The translations under genes were made by a program, and so were the position numbers. This document shows positions 23,003 through 35,000 of a stretch of DNA of 64,000 nt, in pieces. The DNA comes from Bolinopsis microptera (Eukaryota > Ctenophora > Tentaculata > Lobata > Bolinopsidae): NCBI RefSeq assembly GCF_026151205.1, contig NC_087079.1, forward strand, positions 6,112,169 through 6,176,168. The letters are read 5' to 3'. Numbering within the stretch: position 1 is the first letter of the stretch; each line of letters starts with the position of its first letter. A model generated the notes under the pieces. The model was given only the letters and a program-made list of their open reading frames with translations, searched no databases and had not been told where the DNA came from.

Positions 23003-26000
23003 GTAGGTGAAGGAGCATATCACTAACAGACTGAAGAGACTGGTAGGTGAAGGAGCATATCACTAACAGACTGAAGAGACTGGTAGGTGAAGGAGCATAT
23101 CACTAACAGACTGAAGAGACTGGTAGGTGAAGGAGCATATCACTAACAGACTGAAGAGACTGGTAGGTGAAGGAGCATATCACTAACAGACTGAAGAGAC
23201 TGGTAGGTGAAGGAGCATATCACTAACAGACTGAAGAGACTGGTAGGTGAAGGAGCATATCACTAACAGACTGAAGAGACTGGTAGGTGAAGGAGCATAT
23301 CACTAACAGACTGAAGAGACTGGTAGGTGAAGGAGCATATCACTAACAGACTGAAGAGACTGGTAGGTGAAGGAGCATATCACTAACAGACTGAAGAGAC
23401 TGGTAGGTGAAGGAGCATATCACTAACAGACTGAAGAGACTGGTAGGTGAAGGAGCATATCACTAACAGACTGAAGAGACTGGTAGGTGAAGGAGCATAT
23501 CACTAACAGACTGAAGAGACTGGTAGGTGAAGGAGCATATCACTAACAGACTGAAGAGACTGGTAGGTGAAGGAGCATATCACTAACAGACTGAAGAGAC
23601 TGGTAGGTGAAGGAGCATATCACTAACAGACTGAAGAGACTGGTAGGTGAAGGAGCATATCACTAACAGACTGAAGAGACTGGTAGGTGAAGGAGCATAT
23701 CACTAACAGACTGAAGAGACTGGTAGGTGAAGGAGCATATCACTAACAGACTGAAGAGACTGGTACGCTACACAAGTACTGTACTCCACTGACTTAACGT
23801 GTAAACTGTAAAGAACTGTCGTTTAGAGAGCTGTCGTTCATGCCAACAGTCAATAGATTGGTTAGGATCTAGTAGACATGTATTTTGTGGAGGCCTCATT
23901 ATGCTGAATCATTATGCTGAGTTATCATCACATATTTTTAAGATCCTGCGAACAATTGAACGTGTTGATGTTAATTGCCAATTGGGAAATAAATCGGTGA
24001 AGTCTTTCATTTTAGCCTGATCAAATTCATCCCGCTGCGCCCATTGCATACAAATTTATTGTTGTATATAATCGCACCTATTTTCCAAGTTGTATAATTA
24101 ATGAATTCTCATATTTCATGTTAATTTATAATCCTTAAAATTTAATTTATTGATTATTATTCTTATTTAGAGTTGTCTTCAACAAACACAATTTTTACAC
24201 TTTTAAGTTGTAGGGATTGTTAAACCTAAGGAATTAATGAGTTTGCTCAGCGGTCCACCCCAGCACTCGTCTATAGATCAGATCAGTAACTAGGATCCGT
24301 CTTAAGCATTAGTTACTTCTTGTGAATTATTTTATTTATTGTTAGTATTTTATTACTAGCCAGCTTTTGTTGCTTTAATCTGTTTATGTAGCTAATCTGT
24401 ATTCAGACGAGTAAATGTTTATTGTACCATTAAAACATCGGACTTAAATATTCTGATATGTATATTTTCACTAAAGACACCAAAAATGTGAGGGTTCGAT
24501 GTTCTTAGTACAACATGACGACAGTGTTGTCGCTTGTTTTTCGTTAGTTTTCTAGAGAAACTAGTCAGCTGGAATCTTGATTCTTCATAACGATTCGTCG
24601 AATACTAAATCACATAGATTCTGAAAATAAAAGAAGATAAATCTCTCCTCTATAGAATTATTTTCAAAAGAGCTGAGACCGGCACACCTCTTTTAAAATC
24701 GATCAGTTGCTCATTGACTTTAACTGTTGCTTTTATAACACCACTTAATTTTGTTCATGTATAACGCTTAAATTTTTTACCTTACACTAAAAATAACTGT
24801 ATTTTGTATAGGCAATTATAAGCATAGTACTGGTATCAGGCGAAATATACATTTAAAATCTATTAATCCTCTGAATTACCAACAAGAAAAAGATAAAGTA
24901 CAATACATTAGTACATATATACAATGTACAATGTACAATGTATAATGTACAATGTACATTAGGCCTTCTAATGCATGCAGGATCTCATAACTTCTCATTA
25001 AATAGTCCATCTGTCTCTAACACCTGTCTTCTGCAGAGAAAACTGAGACGAGAACAGCAGAAGAGAAAACAAGACAACTCGGAGGACACTGATTCTATAG
25101 AGTCGTCTGAGGGTGAAGAACCGAGGAAGAAGCTTAGAACTCTTCTCAGGGAAAAAGGTATGATTCAATAATTTCAGATTTTTATTTCCTGATGATTCAT
25201 CATCATTTGTCTTTTTTATGCGGAATTCACCTCTATATCTGTAACATATATGTGTAATGAATGATAGGTAAAATGCCTACCATTGAATTTGAGACTTAAT
25301 AGAATTGAAAAAGTGTTACTACATTTTTTAAAAGTCAATAAAATAAAATACATTTTTCTCCAGGGTTTACATTTCTGATAGACGACCAGCGAAGAGTAGA
25401 TGGAAAGATCAGAACCTTTCCCGAGGAATTGTCCTTTGATGACATTGTCAAGATAAATGTGGGTGGAATCATATATGAAACTAGACGGAGCACCTTACAG
25501 TAAGTTATTTGTTTTGGGATATTTAGTTTTCTTGAATGGGGTTAGAATGATGTTTTGTAATGTTAGAGATAACTTTTTGTTGATTAAGACAATCCATAAA
25601 ATAAAGATCTTTCAAAGGTTCAAACGATCGCGTCCTCAAAAATATTGTGTCAATTGATCGACAATACACTGCTCACTTTACCTGATAGATCACAACTGAT
25701 AAATTAATTAATTCACCATCTATGTAATATTTTATAACAGATAAATTAATAAGTTCGCTATCCCATAACAATAAATTAATAAGTTCCCATAAAGGAAACT
25801 AACCCAGGAGGTTTCCCGACACTCTGCTCGGAGGAGAAGGGTTGGAGAAATACTACTGTAGGTCACATGACATGTATTTCTTAGACAGACACCGCTCAGC
25901 CTTCAGTTCCATCCTCTCCTACTACCAAAGTGGAGGTGCGTTATGTCAAGTGTTATGTCACGTGTAGTGTCACGTGTAGTGTCACGTTTAGTGTCACGTG

Positions 26001-29000
26001 TTATGTCACGTGTTTTGTTACGTGTTATGTCACGTTTAGTGTCACGTGTTATGTCACGTGTTATGTCACGTGTGTCTGTTTTAGTGTGCAAAAAATGAAA
26101 CACAGCAGGTGAAACGAGTTAGGGTGTTGATCTTTACATGCTGTAAATATCTAATTTTATACCTGGGGAATATAAACTTAATAACGGCGAAAATCAAAAT
26201 TAATAAAATAATAACGGCGAAAATCAAAATATATAACAGTTTTAGTTGTTCGTCCGTAAGTTTGCAGGGTGTTTAGATTTTGTTGAAATGAGCGTTTATA
26301 ACTAGAAATCAGCAACATATTAACTGTACACTAAGATAACCACCCTTCCCAGGACTGCTCTGTATAACTAGATATAAGCAACATATTAACTGTACACTAA
26401 GATAACCCCCGTCCCAGGACTGCTCTGTATAACTAGATATCAGCAACATATTAACTGTACACTAAGATAACCCCCCGTCCCAGGACTGCTCTGTTTAACT
26501 AGATATCAGCAACATATTAACTGTACACTAAGATAACCACCCGTCCCAGGACTGCTCTGTATAACTAGATATCAGCAACATATTAACTGTACACTAAGAT
26601 AACCACCCTTCCCAGGACTGCTCTGTATAACTAGATATCAGCAACATATTAACTGTACACTAAGATAACCCCCCGTCCCAGGACTGCTCTGTATAACTAG
26701 ATATAAGCAACATATTAACTGTACACTAAGATAACCACCCGTCCCAGGGCTGCTCTGTATAACTAGATATCAGCAACATATTAACTGTACACTAAGATAA
26801 CCACCCTTCCCAGGACTGCTCTGTATAACTAGATATCAGCAACATATTAATTGTACACTAAGATAACCACCCGTCCCAGGACTGCTCTGTATAACTAGAT
26901 ATCAGCAACATATTAACTGTACACTAAGATAACCACCCGTCCCAGGACTGCTCTGTATAACTAGATATCAGCAACATATTAACTGTACACTAAGATAACC
27001 ACCCTTCCCAGGACTGCTCTGTATAACTAGATATCAGCAACATATTAACTGTACACTAAGATAACCACCTGTCCCAGGACTGCTCTGTATAACTAGATAT
27101 CAGCAACATATTAACTGTACACTAAGATAACCCCCCGTCCCAGGACTGCTCTGTATAACTAGATATAAGCAACATATTAACTGTACACTAAGATAACCAC
27201 CCGTCCCAGGGCTGCTCTGTATAACTAGATATCAGCAACATATTAACTGTACACTAAGATAACCACCCTTCCCAGGACTGCTCTGTATAACTAGATATCA
27301 GCAACATATTAATTGTACACTAAGATAACCACCCGTCCCAGGACTGCTCTGTATAACTAGATATCAGCAACATATTAACTGTACACTAAGATAACCACCC
27401 TTCCCAGGACTGCTCTGTATAACTAGATATCAGCAACATATTAATTGTACACTAAGATAACCACCCGTCCCAGGACTGCTCTGTATAACTAGATATCAGC
27501 AACATATTAACTGTACACTAAGATAACCACCCGTCCCAGGACTGCTCTGTATAACTAGATATCAGCAACATATTAACTGTACACTAAGATAACCCCCCGT
27601 CCCAGGACTGCTCTGTTTAACTAGATATCAGCAACATATTAACTGTACACTAAGATAACCACCCGTCCCAGGACTGCTCTGTATAACTAGATATCAGCAA
27701 CATATTAACTGTACACTAAGATAACCACCCGTCCCAGGACTCCTCTGTATAACTAGATATCAGCAACATATTAACTGTACACTAAGATAACCACCCGTCC
27801 CAGGACTCCTCTGTATAACTAGATATCAGCAACATATTAACTGTACACTAAGATAACCCCCCGTCCCAGGACTGCTCTGTATAACTAGATATCAGCAACA
27901 TATTAACTGTACACTAAGATAACCACCCGTCCCAGGACTGCTCTGTATAACTAGATATCAGCAACATATTAACTGTACACTAAGATAACCCCCCGTCCCA
28001 GGACTCCTCTGTATAACTAGATATCAGCAACATATTAACTGTACACTAAGATAACCACCCGTCCCAGGACTGCTCTGTATAACTAGATATCAGCAACATA
28101 TTAACTGTACACTAAGATAACCACCCGTCCCAGGACTCCTCTGTATAACTAGATATCAGCAACATATTAACTGTACACTAAGATAACCACCCGTCCCAGG
28201 ACTGCTCTGTATAACTAGATATCAGCAACATATTAACTGTACACTAAGATAACCCCCCGTCCCAGGACTGCTCTGTATAACTAGATATCAGCAACATATT
28301 AACTGTACACTAAGATAACCACCCGTCCCAGGACTGCTCTGTATAACTAGATATCAGCAACATATTAACTGTACACTAAGATAACCCCCCGTCCCAGGAC
28401 TCCTCTGTATAACTAGATATCAGCAACATATTAACTGTACACTAAGATAACCACCCGTCCCAGGACTGCTCTGTATAACTAGATATCAGCAACATATTAA
28501 CTGTACACTAAGATAACCCCCCGTCCCAGGACTGCTCTGTATAACTAGATATCAGCAACATATTAACTGTACACTAAGATAACCCCCCGTCCCAGGACTG
28601 CTCTGTATAACTAGATATCAGCAACATATTAACTGTACACTAAGATAACCACCCGTCCCAGGACTGCTCTGTATAACTAGATATCAGCAACATATTAACT
28701 GTACACTAAGATAACCACCCGTCCCAGGACTCCTCTGTATAACTAGATATCAGCAACATATTAACTGTACACTAAGATAACCACCCGTCCCAGGACTCCT
28801 CTGTATAACTAGATATCAGCAACATATTAACTGTACACTAAGATAACCACCCGTCCCAGGACTCCTCTGTATAACTAGATATCAGCAACATATTAACTGT
28901 ACATTAAGATAACCCCCGTCCCAGGACTGCTCTGTATAACTAGATATCAGCAACATATTAACTGTACACTAAGATAACCCCCCGTCCCAGGACTGCTCTG

Positions 29001-32000
29001 TATAACTAGATATCAGCAACATATTAACTGTACACTAAGATAACCCCCCGTCCCAGGACTGCTCTGTATAACTAGATATCAGCAACATATTAACTGTACA
29101 CTAAGATAACCACCCGTCCCAGGACTGCTCTGTATAACTAGATATCAGCAACATATTAACTGTACACTAAGATAACCCCCCGTCCCAGGACTGCTCTGTA
29201 TAACTAGATATCAGCAACATATTAACTGTACACTAAGATAACCACCCGTCCCAGGACTGCTCTGTATAACTAGATATCAGCAACATATTAACTGTACACT
29301 AAGATAACCCCCCGTCCCAGGACTGCTCTGTATAACTAGATATCAGCAACATATTAACTGTACACTAAGATAACCACCCGTCCCAGGACTGCTCTGTATA
29401 ACTAGATATCAGCAACATATTAACTGTACACTAAGATAACCACCCGTCCCAGGACTGCTCTGTATAACTAGATATCAGCAACATATTAACTGTACACTAA
29501 GATAACCCCCCGTCCCAGGACTGCTCTGTATAACTAGATATCAGCAACATATTAACTGTACACTAAGATAACCACCCGTCCCAGGACTGCTCTGTATAAC
29601 TAGATATCAGCAACATATTAACTGTACACTAAGATAACCCCCCGTCCCAGGACTGCTCTGTATAACTAGATATCAGCAACATATTAACTGTACACTAAGA
29701 TAACCACCCTTCCCAGGACTGCTCTGTATAACTAGATATCAGCAACATATTAACTGTACACTAAAATAACCACCCGTCCCAGGACTGCTCTGTATAACTA
29801 GATATCAGCAACATATTAACTGTACACTAAGATAACCCCCCGTCCCAGGACTGCTCTGTATAACTAGATATCAGCAACATATTAACTGTACACTAAGATA
29901 ACCCCCCGTCCCAGGACTGCTCTGTATAACTAGATATCAGCAACATATTAACTGTACACTAAGATAACCACCCGTCCCAGGACTGCTCTGTATAACTAGA
30001 TATCAGCAACATATTAACTGTACACTAAGATAACCACCCGTCCCAGGACTGCTCTGTATAACTAGATATCAGCAACATATTAACTGTACACTAAGATAAC
30101 CCCCCGTCCCAGGACTGCTCTGTATAACTAGATATCAGCAACATATTAACTGTACACTAAGATAACCACCCGTCCCAGGACTGCTCTGTATAACTAGATA
30201 TCAGCAACATATTAACTGTACACTAAGATAACCCCCCGTCCCAGGACTGCTCTGTATAACTAGATATCAGCAACATATTAACTGTACACTAAGATAACCC
30301 CCCGTCCCAGGACTGCTCTGTATAACTAGATATCAGCAACATATTAACTGTACACTAAGATAACCACCCGTCCCAGGACTGCTCTGTATAACTAGATATC
30401 AGCAACATATTAACTGTACACTAAGATAACCACCCGTCCCAGGACTGCTCTGTATAACTAGATATCAGCAACATATATTGTACACTAAGATAACCACCCG
30501 TCCCAGGACTCCTCTGTATAACTAGATATCAGCAACATATTAACTGTACACTAAGATAACCCCCCGTCCCAGGACTGCTCTGTATAACTAGATATAAGCA
30601 ACATATTAACTGTACACTAAGATAACCACCCGTCCCAGGACTCCTCTGTATAACTAGATATCAGCAACATATTAACTGTACACTAAGATAACCCCCCGTC
30701 CCAGGACTGCTCTGTATAACTAGATATCAGCAACATATTAACTGTACACTAAGATAACCACCCGTCCCAGGACTCCTCTTATAACTAGATATCAGCAACA
30801 TATTAACTGTACACTAAGATAACCACCTGTCCCAGGACTGCTCTGTATAACTAGATATCAGCAACATATTAACTGTACACTAATATAACCCCCCGTCCCA
30901 GGACTGCTCTGTATAACTAGATATAAGCAACATATATTGTACACTAAGATAACCACCCGTCCCAGGACTGCTCTGTATAACTAGATATCAGCAACATATT
31001 AACTGTACACTAAGATAACCACCCGTCCCAGGACTGCTCTGTATAACTAGATATCAGCAACATATTAACTGTACACTAAGATAACCACCCGTCCCAGGAC
31101 TGCTCTGTATAACTAGATATCAGCAACATATTAACTTTACACTAAGATAACCCCCCGTCCCAGGACTGCTCTGTATAACTAGATATAAGCAACATATTAA
31201 CTGTACACTAATATAACCCCCCCGTCCCAGGACTGCTCTGTATAACTAGATATCAGCAACATATTAACTGTACACTAAGATAACCCCCCGTCCCAGGACT
31301 GCTCTGTATAACTAGATATCAGCAACATATTAATTGTACACTAAGATAACCCCCCGTCCCAGGACTGCTCTGTATAACTAGATATCAGCAACATATTAAC
31401 TGTACACTAAGATAACCCCCCGTCCCAGGACTCCTCTGTATAACTAGATATCAGCAACATATTAACTGTACACTAAGATAACCACCCGTCCCAGGACTGC
31501 TCTGTATAACTAGATATCAGCAACATATTAACTGTACACTAAGATAACCACCCGTCCCAGGACTGCTCTGTTTATAACTAGATATCAGCAACATATTAAC
31601 TGTACACTAAGATAACCACCCGTCCCAGGACTGCTCTGTATAACTAGATATCAGCAACATATTAACTGTACACTAAGATAACCACCCGTCCCAGGACTGT
31701 TCTGTTTATAACTAGATATCAGCAACATATTAACTGTACACTAAGATAACCACCCGTCCCAGGGCTGCTCTGTATAACTAGATATCAGCAACATATTAAC
31801 TGTGCACTAAGATAACCCCCCGTCCCAGGACTGTTCTGTATAACTAGATATCAGCAACATATTAACTGTACACTAAGATAACCACCCGTCCCAGGACTGT
31901 TCTGTTTATAACTAGATATCAGCAACATATTAACTGTACACTAAGATAACCACCCGTCCCAGGACTGCTCTGTATAACTAGATATCAGCAACATATTAAC

Positions 32001-35000
32001 TGTACACTAAGATAACCCCCCGTCCCAGGACTCCTCTGTATAACTAGATATCAGCAACATATTAACTGTACACTAAGATAACCCCCCGTCCCAGGACTCC
32101 TCTGTATAACTAGATATCAGCAACATATTAACTGTACACTAAGATAACCCCCCGTCCCAGGACTCCTCTGTATAACTAGATATCAGCAACATATTAACTG
32201 TACACTAAGATAACCCCCCCGTCCCAGGACTGCTCTGTATAACTAGATATCAGCAACATATTAACTGTACACTAAGATAACCACCCGTCCCAGGACTGCT
32301 CTGTATAACTAGATATCAGCAACATATTAACTGTACACTAAGATAACCCCCCGTCCCAGGACTGCTCTGTATAACTAGATATCAGCAACATATTAACTGT
32401 ACACTAAGATAACCACCCGTCCCAGGACTGCTCTGTATAACTAGATATCAGCAACATATTAACTGTACACTAAGATAACCACCCGTCCCAGGACTCCTCT
32501 GTATAACTAGATATCAGCAACATATTAACTGTACACTAAGATAACCACCCGTCCCAGGACTGCTCTGTATAACTAGATATCAGCAACATATTAACTGTAC
32601 ACTAAGATAACCACCCGTCCCAGGACTGCTCTGTATAACTAGATATCAGCAACATATTAACTGTACACTAAGATAACCCCCCGTCCCAGGACTGCTCTGT
32701 ATAACTAGATATCAGCAACATATTAACTGTACACTAAGATAACTCCCCGTCCCAGGACTGCTCTGTATAACTAGATATCAGCAACATATTAACTGTACAC
32801 TAAGATAACCACCCGTCCCAGGACTGTTCTGTATAACTAGATATCAGCAACATATTAACTGTACACTAAGATAACCCCCTTTCCCAGGACTGCTCTGTAT
32901 CCCCACCACCATCCACCCCCTGGTCTTCCTGGAAGAAGCCAGGTTTTACGAACTAGGCACCAGAATTATAAACAAGTTGGAGCAACCTTTCTTTGTACGA
33001 CGGAACAGGACTGTCGGTACTATGAAACAGAAGATTTGGTACACGCTGGATGATCCGGCGTCTTCTTCAATTGCTAAAGGGATAGCTTTCTTTGATTTGG
33101 TATTCTTTTTTTCTTTTTTTTTCTTTTCATCCAGTGATTTTATTCCGATTTGTTGGCTATTACGTTCTCACTGTGAAATAATAAGCAGGCTCATTTTCAA
33201 AGAAACTTTATGATATCTGACATAGTGTAAGTATTTATTTTGAATATTTGGCCCAATAAATCACACATTTCTCTATAAATAAATCACACTAATTCCTCCC
33301 TACCCCAGACGTGTATCATGACAGCAATAGCGCTGATATGTGTGAAGACTCTGCCTCAATTCGACCCTGAGAAGAAGATAGATAACGACGGGGATCCCAC
33401 AAATCTGGAGAGTTCCCACGAAACTGTGTTCTTTATACTGGAGACCATCTGTATGACCTGGTTCACTACCGACCTACTACTCAGGTAGGGGATCATCATG
33501 TCACATCATGTCACATGATTCATGTGCAGTGTGCAGTGTGCATTGTGCATTGTGCAGTGTACACTGTGCAGTGTGCAGTGTGCTGTGTGTAGTGTGCAGT
33601 GTGCACTGTGCACTGTGCACTGTGCACTGTGCTGTGTGTACGGTGCAATGTGTACGGTGCAGTGTGCAGTGTGCACTGTGCACTGTGCACTGTGCACGGT
33701 GTTCAGGCGTTGGAATACTTCCGAATTTCAGCACTCTTTACAACCAAGTTTTTATTTTACCATCATCATCTCTTCAATACCCCGACCCCACCCTACAATT
33801 TACATGTGCCCAGGTTTAGTGTGTGTCCTAAGCGGATAGAGTTCGGGCAAGAACGTGCTGAACTGGGTGGACGTGGTATCCATAGTGCCCTACTACCTGG
33901 AGCTACTGGTTACTAGCAGAGTGGAGGTCCTTATGGTCATCAGGATCATCAGATTCACCAAGATATTCAGGATATTCAAACTGTCCCGACACTTCAGGGG
34001 ACTGATAGGTAAATGCTGATCGTATTGCTTGACTTTGGGTTTATGTGATAACGAGGCAACTTTCAGTATGATTATCAAATGGTACTACTAGTTTTCAACA
34101 TGTTCTCCTTCTTTCTAGATTTAATGCTACGAGTTATTTTTAAAGAGGAATGAGGATATGATTACTAACCTAGTCTCTACTGAAATAATTAATTATATAA
34201 TTAATTATATAATTGCCTGATTCCCCTTCTCCTCCTAGCGCTGGGGTTAGCTTTAAAGCACTCAGTAAGCGAGATACTGGTACTGTTTGTGTTCCTTTTC
34301 GTAGCAGTACTCTTCTTCGCTACTGTCGGCTTCTACTCCGAAACTATGAGCAGAAAAGACGGTGACTTCACTAGGTGTGTGAAATACTGAGTATTATCAT
34401 TTATTTTAAATTGTAAATTAATTTCAAGTTGTGATTTTAAATGCTATAGTGAATATTTAATCGTTTATTTAGTGTTGCACTTTGCCAGTCGTTAAACGCT
34501 CAACAATAACTTACAATAACTTACAATAACTTACAGTAACTTACAATAACTTACAATAACTTACAATAACTTACAATAACTTAAATAACTTACAATAACT
34601 TTCGATAACTTTCGATAACTTACAATAACTTACAATAAATTACAATAACTTACAATAACTAACAATAACTTACAATAACTTACACTAACTTACAATAACT
34701 TACAATAAATTACAATAACTTACAATAACTTACAATAACTTACATCTACGTATTTACATTCTTTATACAATTACTTGAGTGACCTCATTTAACTGATTTT
34801 ATCAAGTTCATCTTTTGCAGCTTCACTTAGTCAACTCCAGAAAACAAGCTCGATAAAATCAGTTAAATAAACAATCGTTAATCAGTTGTAGCTCATTTGC
34901 TCACACTTCTATCTCCCCTGCTCCCCAGTGTGATTGGAGCGTTCTGGTGGGCTATAGTAACAATAACAAGTGTTGGGTACGGAGATGATGTCCCCAGATC

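Noticed and set aside
25903-26112. Frames of TRDI or CYVT repeats
   Set aside because: Decameric intron repeat, not coding.
26292-32900. CRISPR-like regular array
   Set aside because: Units are contiguous 66-mers without unique spacers, in an animal intron, and contain a splice acceptor; it is a minisatellite.
33501-33839. Cys/Val- and His/Cys-rich overlapping frames on both strands
   Set aside because: Generated by the heptamer repeat GTGCAGT in an intron.
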